Assembly (NCBI RefSeq): GCF_008824185.1
Contig: NZ_CP044423.1
Location: 68,501 to 132,500 of the forward strand
DNA from: Paracoccus pantotrophus
GTDB taxonomy: Bacteria; Pseudomonadota; Alphaproteobacteria; Rhodobacterales; Rhodobacteraceae
Length of the DNA stretch: 64,000 nt
Direction of reading: 5' to 3'
Each line of letters opens with the position of its first letter. The first letter of the stretch is position 1. A program made the translations under genes and the position numbers. Shown here piece by piece: positions 26,341 to 35,614 of this stretch. Under the pieces are notes generated by a model. The model searched no databases. It was not told the origin of the DNA and saw nothing but the letters and a program-made list of their open reading frames with translations.

Positions 26341-27828
26341 TCAGCCGGCCTGTTCCGCGGCCAGCTCGCGGGTCCGGCGGGCGATCAGGGCGATGCCCGG
26401 CGCGATGTCGTCCTCGCGGATCGAGGAATAGCCCAGCCGGAAGAAGGCGCAGGGCTGCGGCGGGGTTTCGAAAAAGACTTCGCCCGGTTCGATCAGCACG
26501 CTGTCCTCTTGCAGCCTTGCGGCCAGGACGGTGCTGTCGATGCCGGCCGGTCCCTCGACCCACAGGCTCGATCCGCCCGAGCGCGCCGCCCCGGCGATGC
26601 GCAGCCCGGTGGCCGCCAGCGCCTGCTCCATCAGCGCGCGGCGGCGTTTCAGCGCGCCGCGCAGCCGCACGATATGTGCGTCGTAATGGCCGAGCGCCAG
26701 GAAATAGGCGGTGATCCTTTGCAGATGGTTCGGCGGGTGGCGCAGCATGATGGCGCGCAGCGCGCGGGCCCGCGCGATGAAGGGCGCCGGCGCCACCATG
26801 TAGCCGATGCGCAGCCCCGGAAACAACGATTTCGAGAAGCTGCCGACATAGATCACCCGCCCCGAGCGGTCGAGCGATTTCAACGCCGGCGCGGGGGGCG
26901 CGAGATAGGACATCTCGAAATCGTAATCGTCCTCGACGATCAGGAAGTCATGCGCGGCGGCGCGGGCCAGCAGGTCGCGGCGCCGCGCCAGCGGCATGGT
27001 GGCGCCGGTCGGGATGTTGTGGCTGGGCGTCACGATCACCAGCCGCGTGCCCTGCGGCAGCAGCTCGGGGTTCAGCCCGCCCTCGTCCACGTCGAGGAAG
27101 GTGGTCGGGCTGTGGGCGCGGCGCAGGGTTTCGGCGAAATCGGGATAGCCCGGATCCTCGGTCACCGCCAGCCGGTCGCCCCGCGCCAGCAGCTCGACGG
27201 TGATGAAGAGCGCGTTCTGCGCGCCCAGCGTCACCAGCACCTCGTCCGGCTCGGCCTGGATGCCGCGCCGGGGCAGGGAATGCGAGCAGATATAGTCGAT
27301 CAGCATCGGGTCGTCGGCGCCATAAAGATCCGAGGCCAGCTCGCCGAAATCCCGCGTCCCCCAGGCCCGGCGGGCGCAGTCGCGCCAGGCGTTGTGGTCA
27401 AACAGCGCCGGGTCGCTTTGCCCGTAGATGAAGGGATAGCGGAAATCGCGCCAGTTCGCCGGCTTGCGGATCACCCGCTGGCGCGGCAGCTCGCCCGCAA
27501 GCCAGCTGTCCCAGTCGAGCGCGGTTTCATGCGGCAGCGGTTCCTGCACCTTCAGCCGGCGGTGCGGCACGGTGGCGGCGACCATGACGCCGGAGCGCGG
27601 CCGCGTCTCCAGATAGCCCTGGCTGATCAGTTCCTGATAGACCAGCGTCACCGTCATGCGCGAGATGCCCAGCGTTTCGGCCAGACCCCGCGACGAGGGC
27701 AGCCGGGTGCCAGGCCGTGCGCGGGTTTCCAGGATTGCCCGCACGATGGCCGCCGCCAGCCGCGCTTGCAGCGTCCCTGCCTCGCTGTCGCGCAGGAAGA
27801 ACATCTCGACGGGAATCCGGTCGCTCAT
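26341..27828 (-). CDS. tauR: taurine-responsive MocR/GntR-type regulator TauR
   Basis: TauR activates taurine-use genes in related bacteria. The 495-residue protein is a MocR-type fusion. Residues 1-80 form a GntR winged helix (GTRLPSSRGLAETLGISRMT, VTLVYQELISQGYLETRPRS); residues about 120-490 form a class I aminotransferase-like domain with the PLP lysine in YVGSFSKSLFPGLRIGYMVA and the aspartate in LIVEDDYDFEMSYL. It is divergent from tauA and sits at the edge of the taurine cluster. A CTGGACTTA direct repeat lies immediately before its start codon, and I see no Shine-Dalgarno sequence, so the gene may be leaderless or autoregulated. Confidence 0.9.
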   Translation of the reverse strand: MSDRIPVEMFFLRDSEAGTLQARLAAAIVRAILETRARPGTRLPSSRGLAETLGISRMTVTLVYQELISQGYLETRPRSGVMVAATVPHRRLKVQEPLPHETALDWDSWLAGELPRQRVIRKPANWRDFRYPFIYGQSDPALFDHNAWRDCARRAWGTRDFGELASDLYGADDPMLIDYICSHSLPRRGIQAEPDEVLVTLGAQNALFITVELLARGDRLAVTEDPGYPDFAETLRRAHSPTTFLDVDEGGLNPELLPQGTRLVIVTPSHNIPTGATMPLARRRDLLARAAAHDFLIVEDDYDFEMSYLAPPAPALKSLDRSGRVIYVGSFSKSLFPGLRIGYMVAPAPFIARARALRAIMLRHPPNHLQRITAYFLALGHYDAHIVRLRGALKRRRALMEQALAATGLRIAGAARSGGSSLWVEGPAGIDSTVLAARLQEDSVLIEPGEVFFETPPQPCAFFRLGYSSIREDDIAPGIALIARRTRELAAEQAG

Positions 27829-27859
27829 CTGGACTTATCTTTGCTTTCAACTGGACATA
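27829..27859. promoter_or_regulatory. putative TauR operator (two direct repeats)
   Basis: CTGGACTTA at 27829-27837 and CTGGACATA at 27851-27859 are direct repeats 22 bp apart, that is two helical turns, in the tauR-tauA gap. MocR-type regulators commonly bind such paired direct repeats. The first repeat touches the tauR start codon, so binding could both activate tauA and restrain tauR. Confidence 0.6.
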
Positions 27860-27995
27860 TCGTTGTGCCCCGCCACCTGCAACATTTTGTCGCAAGAAGC
27901 AGCCATGCAGAGCTGCAAGCCAACAGAGAAAGGGCTGAGCCCAAGGGCTCGGCCGCGTCGGAAGACCAACAATCGAAAGACAGGGAGTCACGACA

Positions 27996-29012
27996 ATGAC
28001 CAATATGAACCGGGCCGGAATCTTCCTGGCCGCGATGACGCTTGGCGCCGGCCTCGGCCCGGCCCCGGCCCATGCCGAGACCACCGTGGTCGTGGGCTAC
28101 CAGCAGATCGTCGGCCCCTTCATCGCCGCCATCGCCGACGGCCGGCTGGACGCCGCCGCCAAGGAGGCGGGCTACAAGATCGACTGGCGGCAGTTCTCGT
28201 CCGGGGGCGACATCTCGACCGCGCTGGCCTCGGGCAACGTGCCGGTGGGGGTGATCGGCTCGACCGGGATCGCCGCCGCGGCGACGCGGGGGGTGGAGTT
28301 CGAGCTGTTCTGGATCCTCGACAATATCGGCAAGTCCGAGGCGCTGGTCGCCCGCAACGGCTCGGGCATCGAGGCGCCGGGGGATCTGACCGGCAAGAAG
28401 GTCGCCGTGCCCTTCGTCTCGACCGCGCATTTCCACCTGCTCGTCGGCATGGACCAAGTCTGGAAGATCGACCCGCGCGGCGTCAACATCCTGAACATGA
28501 AGCCGCCGCAGATCCTGGCCGCCTGGCAGCGCGGCGACATCGATGCCGCCTATGTCTGGCCGCCGGTGCTGACCGAGCTGATGAAGGAAGGCACGGTGAT
28601 CGCCGACAGCGAACAGATCGGCGCGGCCAGCGTGCCGACCTTTGACGGGCTGGTGGCGGACAAGAAATTCGCCGCCGAGAACCCGGAGTTCATGGTCGCC
28701 TTTACCAGGGCGCTGGCCGGGGCCTATGCCGATTACAACGCCGACAAGGCGGCCTGGACCGAGGATTCGCCGCAGGTCGCAGGCATCGTCAAGACCATCG
28801 GTGGCGATGCCGCCGGCACGATCGAGGCGCTGAACATGCTGTCCTTTCCCGACGCGGCCGAGCAGGCATCCGAGACCTGGCTGACCGGCGGCGCGGTCCG
28901 CGCGCTGGGCGAAAGCGCCCGCTTCCTGGTCGAGCAGAAGCAGATCGACGCCGCGCTGGAGGATTACGCGCCCTTCGTGAACCCGAGCTTCGCCCAGGCC
29001 GCGGCACAATAG
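27996..29012 (+). CDS. tauA: taurine ABC transporter, substrate-binding protein
   Basis: TauA is the periplasmic taurine receptor of the TauABC importer. The 338-residue protein starts with a signal peptide (GIFLAAMTLGAGLGPAPAHA, cleavage after AHA). The mature protein begins ETTVVVGYQQIVGPFIAAIA and has the SsuA/TauA type II binding fold, with SSGGDISTALASGNVPVGVI, AAWQRGDIDAAYVWPPVL and the tryptophan-containing ligand region. It is first in the plus-strand tau operon, behind the putative TauR repeats and a GGGAG site. Confidence 0.94.
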   Translation: MTNMNRAGIFLAAMTLGAGLGPAPAHAETTVVVGYQQIVGPFIAAIADGRLDAAAKEAGYKIDWRQFSSGGDISTALASGNVPVGVIGSTGIAAAATRGVEFELFWILDNIGKSEALVARNGSGIEAPGDLTGKKVAVPFVSTAHFHLLVGMDQVWKIDPRGVNILNMKPPQILAAWQRGDIDAAYVWPPVLTELMKEGTVIADSEQIGAASVPTFDGLVADKKFAAENPEFMVAFTRALAGAYADYNADKAAWTEDSPQVAGIVKTIGGDAAGTIEALNMLSFPDAAEQASETWLTGGAVRALGESARFLVEQKQIDAALEDYAPFVNPSFAQAAAQ

Positions 29013-29077
29013 GCGGCCGGCCCCCTCGGGGCCGCATCCCGCCTGCCTGTAACCCCTTTCTCGGAAAGACCGCTGAT

Positions 29078-29887
29078 ATGCAGACATTGAAAGTTTCCGA
29101 CGTCAGCCTGATCTACCCCGGCCACCACAAGGGTGCCCCGGTCACCGCGCTGAAAGGCGTGAACCTGGAGGTCAAGAGCGGCGATTTCGTCGTGGCGCTG
29201 GGCGCCTCGGGCTGCGGCAAGACCACGCTTCTGAACCTGATGGCCGGGTTCATGGCGCCCTCGGCCGGGCAGATCACCCTAGGCGGGCGGCCGGTCACCG
29301 GCCCCGGTGCCGACCGTGGCGTGGTGTTCCAGAAACACGCGCTGCTGCCCTGGCTGAACGTGATCGACAATGTCGAGTTCGGCCTGAAGCTGCAGGGCGT
29401 GGACGCCAGGACGCGGCGCGAGCGCGCGGTGAAAAACCTGGCGCTGGTCGGGTTGCAGGATTTCCACAAGCACATGATCTATCACCTCTCGGGCGGCATG
29501 CAGCAGCGCGTCGGCATCGCCCGCGCCCTGACCTGCGACCCGGCCATGCTCTTGATGGACGAGCCGATGGCGGCGCTGGACGCGCTGACCCGCGAGACGG
29601 TGCAGGAACTGCTGCTTCAGATCTGGCAGCAGACCGACAAGATGTATTTCTTCATCACCCACAGCGTCGAGGAGGCGCTGTTTCTCGGCTCGCGGCTGAT
29701 CGTCATGTCGCCGCGGCCGGGCCGCATCACCCACACCTACGAGCTGGACTTCAACCGCCGCTTCCTGGCCGAGGGCAATGCCCGCGCCATCAAGTCCAGC
29801 CCCGATTTCATCGAGATGAGGGAGCAGATCCTTGGCATCATCTATGGCGACGAACGCGCCGGCGAGCGGGAAAAGATCCATGCTTGA
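29078..29887 (+). CDS. tauB: taurine ABC transporter, ATP-binding protein
   Basis: TauB is the ATPase of the taurine importer. The 269-residue protein has Walker A (GASGCGKTT) near residue 45, the Q-loop (VVFQKHALLPWLNV), the ABC signature LSGGMQQRVGIARAL and Walker B AMLLMDEPMAALD, followed by the H-loop in FFITHSVEEALFLG. It follows tauA by 65 bp, and its 3' end overlaps the tauC start by eight bases. Confidence 0.95.
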   Translation: MQTLKVSDVSLIYPGHHKGAPVTALKGVNLEVKSGDFVVALGASGCGKTTLLNLMAGFMAPSAGQITLGGRPVTGPGADRGVVFQKHALLPWLNVIDNVEFGLKLQGVDARTRRERAVKNLALVGLQDFHKHMIYHLSGGMQQRVGIARALTCDPAMLLMDEPMAALDALTRETVQELLLQIWQQTDKMYFFITHSVEEALFLGSRLIVMSPRPGRITHTYELDFNRRFLAEGNARAIKSSPDFIEMREQILGIIYGDERAGEREKIHA

Positions 29888-30707
29888 CCGGCTGACGAAA
29901 GCACGCCCGGCCCGGCCCGGCGTATCCTATGGCGCCCCCGGCGACGGCTCCAGCGCGCTTATCAGCCTGGCCACGGCGGTCGCGCTGATCGCGCTGTGGT
30001 TCCTGGTCACCGGCATGGGCTGGGTCAGGCCGCTGTTCCTGCCCTCGCCCGCCGCGGTCTGGGGCAAGTTCGTGCTGGCCGCGACCGAGGGCGTGTCGAA
30101 CTCGACCCTGGCCCAGCACACGCTGGCAAGCCTCGGCCGGGTGCTGGGCGCCTTCTTCCTGGCGCTGGCCATCGCGGTGCCGGTCGGCATCCTGATGGGG
30201 GTGAACCGGGTGATCCGCGGCCTGCTGGATCCGGTCATCGAGTTCTACCGCCCGCTGCCGCCCTTGGCCTATCTGCCGCTGATCATCATCTGGCTGGGCA
30301 TCGGCGAGTTTCCCAAGGTCTTTCTGATCTTCCTGGCGATCTTTGCCCCCATGGCCATCGCGGCGCGCGCCGGCGTGCGCTCGGTCTCGATCGAGCAGAT
30401 CCATGCCGCCTACGCCATGGGCGCCAGCAAGCTGCAGGTGATCTTCCACGTCATCCTCAAGGCCGCGCTGCCCGAGATCTTTACCGGCATGCGCATCGGC
30501 ATCGGCGTGGGCTGGACGACGCTGGTCGCGGCCGAGATGGTCGCCGCCCATCGCGGCCTGGGCTTCATGGTGCTGAACTCGGCCGAATACCTGGCCAGCG
30601 ACGCCGTGATCATGGGGATCATCGTGATCGGTATCCTGGCCTTTGCCTTCGACCTGCTGATCCGCCGCATCGAGCGGGCACTGATCCCCTGGAAGGGCAA
30701 GGTCTGA
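29880..30707 (+). CDS. tauC: taurine ABC transporter, permease protein
   Basis: TauC forms the membrane channel of the importer. The 275-residue protein has about six transmembrane helices (for example LISLATAVALIALWFLV) and the permease EAA-type loop around HAAYAMGASKLQVIFHVILK, which contacts TauB. The start at 29880 lies within the last codons of tauB. An upstream in-frame ATG at 29832 is less likely because it lies deep inside tauB and lacks a ribosome site. Confidence 0.93.
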   Translation: MLDRLTKARPARPGVSYGAPGDGSSALISLATAVALIALWFLVTGMGWVRPLFLPSPAAVWGKFVLAATEGVSNSTLAQHTLASLGRVLGAFFLALAIAVPVGILMGVNRVIRGLLDPVIEFYRPLPPLAYLPLIIIWLGIGEFPKVFLIFLAIFAPMAIAARAGVRSVSIEQIHAAYAMGASKLQVIFHVILKAALPEIFTGMRIGIGVGWTTLVAAEMVAAHRGLGFMVLNSAEYLASDAVIMGIIVIGILAFAFDLLIRRIERALIPWKGKV

Positions 30708-30796
30708 TCCCGCCCCGGACCTGACCCGCCACCATTCACCGCAAACGTCCCGGAGGCGCGCCTGCGCGCCGCCGACCGGGAAAGGAGTATCCACCG

Positions 30797-31213
30797 ATGA
30801 CCCGCAAACTGACCGCCGACGACCTGAAGGCCACCTTCGACGCCTTCAACCGCCACGACATCGACGGCGTGATGACCCATTTCGCCGAGGACTGCGTGTT
30901 CTACACCGTCGCCGGCGAGCATGAATACGGCAACAAGGTCGAGGGCAAGGCGGCCATCGCCAGGGCCTTCGAGGCGGTCTGGACCACGATGCCGGACGTC
31001 GAATGGGCCGATCACACGCATTTCCTGTCCGAGGACGGCAGCCGCGGCGTCTCGCAATGGACCTTCCGCGCCACCAACCCGGACGGCAGCCGGACCGAGG
31101 TGCAGGGCGTCGACCTGTTCCGCATCGCGGGCGGCCGGATCGTCGAGAAGCAGGCGATCCGCAAGCAGCGCCCGGCCATCCCCGCCTCTGCACCCGCCCT
31201 TGTCGAGAAATGA
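30797..31213 (+). CDS. tauX: taurine dehydrogenase small subunit TauX
   Basis: TauX is the small partner of the membrane-linked taurine dehydrogenase that oxidises taurine to sulfoacetaldehyde and ammonium, passing electrons to the respiratory chain. The 138-residue protein has a SnoaL/NTF2-like fold: LKATFDAFNRHDIDGVMTHF, VEGKAAIARAFEAVW, SQWTFRATNPDG and GVDLFRIAGGRIVEKQAI. Assignment to TauX rests on its position between tauC and tauY, which matches the described Paracoccus order. It precedes tauY by eight bases. An AAAGGAG site lies upstream. Confidence 0.85.
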   Translation: MTRKLTADDLKATFDAFNRHDIDGVMTHFAEDCVFYTVAGEHEYGNKVEGKAAIARAFEAVWTTMPDVEWADHTHFLSEDGSRGVSQWTFRATNPDGSRTEVQGVDLFRIAGGRIVEKQAIRKQRPAIPASAPALVEK

Positions 31214-31221
31214 GGCCCGCC

Positions 31222-32613
31222 ATGCAGGCGATCGAGAAACGAGCGGGCGCCCAGCCCTACGACCCGTTCTACGACCCCATCACGGCCCGCAGCCTGGGCC
31301 CGCGCAGCGATTACGCGCCGACCTACTGGATCGGCACCGCCGGCACCCCGCCGCCGGATGACGGCCCGGTCACGGGCGACATGGATGCCGATGTGGTGGT
31401 GATCGGCTCGGGCTATACGGGCCTGTCTTGCGCGCTTCACCTGGCCAAGATGCACGGCATCAAGGCCGTGGTGCTGGAAGCGAACGGCGTTGCCTATGGC
31501 TGCTCGACCCGCAACGGCGGCCAGGCCCAGATCAGCTCGGGTCGGCTCAAGCGCAGCCAGTGGATCGAACGCTGGGGCCTCGAGGTGGCGAAGCGCCTGC
31601 ATGCCGAGGTCTGCGAGGCCTTCGATCTGTTCCGCGGCCTGATCCGCGACCATGCGATCGACTGCGATCCGCAGGATGGCGGGCATTACTATATCGCCCA
31701 CAAGGCCAGCGTGCTGCCGGCCCTGGAAAGCGAGGCGGCGCTGCTGCGCGACACCTTCGGCTACGATGCCCGCATGATCTCGCGCGACGAGCTGCATGCC
31801 GAGGTGGTGCGCGACCAGGAGGCGCATGGCGCCATGTGGGAGGCGGACGGCGTCGGTATCCATGCCGCGAAACTGGCCTTCGGCTATCTGCGCGTCGTCC
31901 GCGAACTGGGCGCCAGGGTGCATGTCGACAGCCCGGTGCAGGGCTGGGACTACCGGAACGGCCTGCATCACCTGCGCACGCCGGGCGGCACGGTGCGCGC
32001 CAAGCGGGTGGCGGTGGCGACGGCGGCCTATGCGCCGCGCAGCCTGCATCCGCGGCTTCGGGACCGGCTGATGCCGATCATGTCGAACAGCATCGTTACC
32101 CGCGTGCTGACGCCCGACGAACTGGAAGCGGTCGGCATCCAAAAACGCTCGCCGCTGACCGACACCCGGACGCTGCGGCATTACTACCGGCTGCTGCCCG
32201 ACAACCGGCTGCAGATCGGCTCGCGCGCCGCGATTACCGGCCGCGATGCCGCGAACCCGGCGCATCTGGACGCGCTGCGCGAGGGGATGGCCCGCAAGTT
32301 CCCGGCCCTGCGCGGCATCGCGCTGGACTACAGCTGGTGGGGCTGGGTGGATGTCAGCCACGACATGATGCCGCGCATCACCGGCCTGCCGGACCTGCCC
32401 GGCGCCTTCTACGCCTTGGGCTACGGCGGCAACGGCGTGATGTATTCCGCCATGGCCGGGCGGCGCATGGCGCAGCTGGTCGCCGGCGAGGCGGTGCCCG
32501 ACCTGCCGATCTTCAACACCGAACTGCCGCATGAGGGCTGGCGGACGCCGTTCCGGCGCCTCGGCCAATGGGGCCTCTACAAACTCTATCACTTCCGCGA
32601 CGAGCGCAAATAA
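31222..32613 (+). CDS. tauY: taurine dehydrogenase large subunit TauY (FAD-dependent)
   Basis: TauY is the flavoprotein subunit that removes hydride from taurine. The 463-residue protein has a D-amino-acid-oxidase-type fold with the FAD-binding VVVIGSGYTGLSCALHLAKM near residue 60, followed by STRNGGQAQISSGRLK, and the C-terminal ATG-like GYGGNGVMYSAMAGRRMAQL. The N-terminal extension of about 50 residues is usual for this subgroup. The ATG at 31222 follows GAGG; a possible ATG at 31210 overlaps the tauX stop. Its neighbour xsc uses the sulfoacetaldehyde product. Confidence 0.9.
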   Translation: MQAIEKRAGAQPYDPFYDPITARSLGPRSDYAPTYWIGTAGTPPPDDGPVTGDMDADVVVIGSGYTGLSCALHLAKMHGIKAVVLEANGVAYGCSTRNGGQAQISSGRLKRSQWIERWGLEVAKRLHAEVCEAFDLFRGLIRDHAIDCDPQDGGHYYIAHKASVLPALESEAALLRDTFGYDARMISRDELHAEVVRDQEAHGAMWEADGVGIHAAKLAFGYLRVVRELGARVHVDSPVQGWDYRNGLHHLRTPGGTVRAKRVAVATAAYAPRSLHPRLRDRLMPIMSNSIVTRVLTPDELEAVGIQKRSPLTDTRTLRHYYRLLPDNRLQIGSRAAITGRDAANPAHLDALREGMARKFPALRGIALDYSWWGWVDVSHDMMPRITGLPDLPGAFYALGYGGNGVMYSAMAGRRMAQLVAGEAVPDLPIFNTELPHEGWRTPFRRLGQWGLYKLYHFRDERK

Positions 32614-32625
32614 GGAGCCATCGCC

Positions 32626-34407
32626 ATGAAAATGACCACCGAGGAAGCTTTCGTCAAAACCCTCCAGCTGCACGGGATCGAGCATGCCTTCGGGATCATC
32701 GGCTCGGCGATGATGCCGGTGTCCGACCTGTTCCCCAAGGCGGGCATCACCTTCTGGGACTGCGCGCACGAGACGAATGCCGGGATGATGGCGGACGGGT
32801 TCACCCGCTCGACCGGCAAGATGTCGATGGCGATCGCGCAGAACGGCCCCGGCGTGACCGGCTTCGTGACGCCGGTCAAGACCGCCTACTGGAACCACAC
32901 GCCCCTGCTGCTGGTCACGCCGCAGGCGGCGAACCGCACCATCGGCCAGGGCGGTTTCCAGGAGATGGAGCAGATGCGCATCTTCGCCGATTGCGTCTGC
33001 TACCAGGAAGAGGTGCGCGACGCCTCGCGCATCCCCGAGGTCTTGAACCGGGTGATCATGCAGGCCTGGCGCAACTCGGCCCCGGCGCAGATCAACATCC
33101 CGCGCGACTTCTGGACCCAGGTCATCGACGTGGAACTGCCGCAGGTCGTGGGTTTCGAGCGTCCCGCGGGCGGCGAGCAGGCGGTGACCGAGGCGGCCAG
33201 GCTGCTCAGCGAGGCGCAGTTCCCGGTGATCCTGTCGGGCGCCGGCGTGGTGCTGTCGGGCGCCATCCCGGATCTGGTCCGGCTGGCCGAGCGGCTGGAT
33301 GCGCCGGTGTGCTCGAACTACCAGCACAATGACAGCTTCCCCGGCTCGCACCCGCTGGCCATGGGCCCCTTGGGCTATAACGGTTCGAAGGCGGCGATGG
33401 AGATCATCGCCAAGGCCGATGTGGTGCTGGCGCTGGGGACGCGGCTCAACCCGTTCTCGACCCTGCCGGGCTATGGCATCGACTATTGGCCCAAAGAGGC
33501 GAAGATCATCCAGGTCGACATCAACGCCGACCGCATCGGGTTGACCAAGAAGGTCACCGTCGGCATCCAGGGCGACGCGGCCAAGGTGGCGCGGGGGATC
33601 CTGGCGCAGCTTGCCCCCCAGGCGGGCGATGCCGGCCGCGCCGAGCGCAAGGCGCTGGTCGCGCAGACCAAATCCCGCTGGGCGCAGGAACTGTCGAGCC
33701 TCGACCACGAGGAGGACGATCCCGGCACGGTCTGGAACGCGGATGCGCGCAAGCGCGACGCCGGGCTGATGAGCCCGCGCCAGGCCTGGCGGGCGATCAT
33801 GCAGGCGGTGCCGAAGGAGGCCATCGTCAGTTCGGACATCGGCAACAACTGCGCCATCGGCAACGCCTATCCCAGTTTCGAGGCGGGGCGGAAATACCTG
33901 GCGCCGGGGCTGTTCGGCCCCTGCGGCTACGGCTTCCCGGCGATCCTGGGCGCCAAGATCGGCAATCCCGACGTGCCGGTGATCGGCTTTGCCGGCGACG
34001 GCGCCTTCGGCATCTCGATGAACGAGATGACCGCCTGCGGCCGCGACGATTGGCCGGCGATCACCATGGTGATCTTCCGCAACTACCAATGGGGGGCGGA
34101 AAAGCGCAACACGACGCTGTGGTACGACAACAATTTCGTCGGCACGGAACTGGACCGCGACACCTCCTATGCCAAGATCGCCGAGGCCTGCGGGCTGCGG
34201 GGCGTGCAGGTGAAGAGCCAGGACGAACTGACCGCGGCGCTGCACGATGCGGTCGAGCGGCAGATGAAGAACCGCGAGACCACCTTCATCGAGGTGCTCT
34301 TGAACCAGGAACTGGGCGAGCCCTTCCGCCGCGACGCGATGAAGAAGCCGGTGGTTGTGGCCGGCATCGACCCGGCCGACATGCGCCCGCAGCAGGGCGC
34401 GGCCTGA
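32626..34407 (+). CDS. xsc: sulfoacetaldehyde acetyltransferase
   Basis: Xsc is the thiamine-diphosphate enzyme that converts sulfoacetaldehyde and phosphate to acetyl phosphate and sulfite. The 593-residue protein has the three domains of the ThDP decarboxylase family: the N-terminal Pyr domain with its catalytic glutamate in WDCAHETNAGMMADGFTRST, a middle domain (FPVILSGAGVVLSGAIPDL) and the C-terminal PP domain with the ThDP motif GFAGDGAFGISMNEM continuing to FRNYQWGAEKRN. The NRTIGQGGFQEMEQM stretch is characteristic of Xsc. It follows tauY by 12 bp. Confidence 0.96.
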   Translation: MKMTTEEAFVKTLQLHGIEHAFGIIGSAMMPVSDLFPKAGITFWDCAHETNAGMMADGFTRSTGKMSMAIAQNGPGVTGFVTPVKTAYWNHTPLLLVTPQAANRTIGQGGFQEMEQMRIFADCVCYQEEVRDASRIPEVLNRVIMQAWRNSAPAQINIPRDFWTQVIDVELPQVVGFERPAGGEQAVTEAARLLSEAQFPVILSGAGVVLSGAIPDLVRLAERLDAPVCSNYQHNDSFPGSHPLAMGPLGYNGSKAAMEIIAKADVVLALGTRLNPFSTLPGYGIDYWPKEAKIIQVDINADRIGLTKKVTVGIQGDAAKVARGILAQLAPQAGDAGRAERKALVAQTKSRWAQELSSLDHEEDDPGTVWNADARKRDAGLMSPRQAWRAIMQAVPKEAIVSSDIGNNCAIGNAYPSFEAGRKYLAPGLFGPCGYGFPAILGAKIGNPDVPVIGFAGDGAFGISMNEMTACGRDDWPAITMVIFRNYQWGAEKRNTTLWYDNNFVGTELDRDTSYAKIAEACGLRGVQVKSQDELTAALHDAVERQMKNRETTFIEVLLNQELGEPFRRDAMKKPVVVAGIDPADMRPQQGAA

Positions 34408-34444
34408 CCGGGGGGAGGCGGCGGAAGGCAGCGGCGCTCCCTGC

Positions 34445-34504
34445 CTTTCACCGTTTCCCAAATACTCCCGGGGGGCGCGCGCAAGCGCGGGGGGCAGAGC
34501 CCCC
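34445..34504 (-). repeat. complete copy of the dispersed GGGTATTTG-type repeat
   Basis: Read on the minus strand the unit is a small palindrome gggggctctgccccc, a second palindrome gcgcttgcgcgcgc, a run of C, then the core GGGAGTATTTGGGAAACGGT ending gaaag. It matches the arms of the compound palindrome at 26168-26299. It lies between xsc and tauZ, within the 186-bp gap of the taurine operon, where it could modulate read-through or mRNA ends. Confidence 0.7.
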
Positions 34505-34593
34505 TTCGGCGGCCCGGTGCCACCCGCGACCCCCATGACATCGCCCGGCGCGCGGCAAGCGCCCCGGCCCATCCCCGCATCCCGGTGAGGACG

Positions 34594-35610
34594 ATGATTT
34601 CCACCATGATCCCTTCGCGCGGCCTGATCGAGGAAGCCTTTCCGGGCTTCGCCGTCTCGGCCCTGGTCGCGGCCACGGCGCAATTCCTGTCGGATCATTA
34701 CGGCGCCCCCGCCATGCTGCTGGCGCTGCTCCTGGGCCTGGCGCTGAACTTCCTGGCCGAGGACGGCACCCGCACCGCCCCCGGCATCGCCTTTACCGCC
34801 CGCACCGTTCTGCGGCTGGGGGTGGCGCTTCTGGGCGCGCGCATCTCGGCCGGCATGCTGGCGGCGCTGGGGCCGGGCGCCATCGCGCTGGTGGTGGCGG
34901 GCGTGGTGCTGACCATCCTGTTTGCCCTTGCCGCCAGCCGGCTGGTCGGCCGCGGCTGGCGCTTTGCGCTCTTGACCGGCGGCTCGGTGGCGATCTGCGG
35001 CGCCTCGGCGGCCATGGCCATCGCCGCCGTTCTGCCGCGGTACGAGAAATCCGAGCGCGACCTGGTCTTCACCGTGCTGTCCGTTACCGTGCTTTCGACC
35101 GTGGCCATGGTGTTTTACCCGATGCTGGCCGGGCTTTTCGGCTTCACGGCGCGCGATTCCGGCGTCTTCCTGGGCGGCACCATCCATGACGTGGCCCAGG
35201 TGGTCGGCGCCGGCTTTTCCATCGGCCCCGAGACGGGCGAGACCGCGACACTGGTCAAGCTGATCCGCGTTTCCATGCTGGCGCCGGTGGTGCTGTGCTT
35301 TTCGCTGGCGATCCGGGCGCGCGGGCTGGCCGATGCCGATGGCGGCAAGGCGCCGCCGCTCTTGCCGGGCTTCGTCATCGGCTTTCTGGCGCTGGCGGGG
35401 CTGAACAGCCTGGGGCTGATCCCGCAGGGGGTCTCGGATTTCGCCGGCCAGCTTTCTCGCTGGGCGCTGCTGATCGCCATTGCCGCGGTCGGCATCAAGA
35501 CTTCGCTCGGCAAGATGCTCGAGGTCGGCACCGGCGCCATCGCGCTGATCCTGGCCGAGACCGTGTTCCTGGCCGTCTTCGTCACCGCCGGCCTGCATCT
35601 TTTGGGGTAA
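34594..35610 (+). CDS. tauZ: YeiH-family membrane protein TauZ, putative sulfur-oxyanion exporter
   Basis: The 338-residue protein has about nine to ten transmembrane helices and belongs to the YeiH/UPF0324 putative sulfate exporter family. Landmarks are ARTVLRLGVALLGARISAGM, GGSVAICGASAAMAIAAVLP and GTIHDVAQVVGAGFSIGPET. In described taurine degraders this position is occupied by a protein proposed to export the sulfite or sulfate formed by Xsc and sulfite oxidation. Substrate has not been shown here. Start: ATG at 34594 with GGTGAGG upstream; a GTG at 34585 is possible. It is separated from xsc by a repeat. Confidence 0.85.
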   Translation: MISTMIPSRGLIEEAFPGFAVSALVAATAQFLSDHYGAPAMLLALLLGLALNFLAEDGTRTAPGIAFTARTVLRLGVALLGARISAGMLAALGPGAIALVVAGVVLTILFALAASRLVGRGWRFALLTGGSVAICGASAAMAIAAVLPRYEKSERDLVFTVLSVTVLSTVAMVFYPMLAGLFGFTARDSGVFLGGTIHDVAQVVGAGFSIGPETGETATLVKLIRVSMLAPVVLCFSLAIRARGLADADGGKAPPLLPGFVIGFLALAGLNSLGLIPQGVSDFAGQLSRWALLIAIAAVGIKTSLGKMLEVGTGAIALILAETVFLAVFVTAGLHLLG

Positions 35611-35614
35611 CGCC

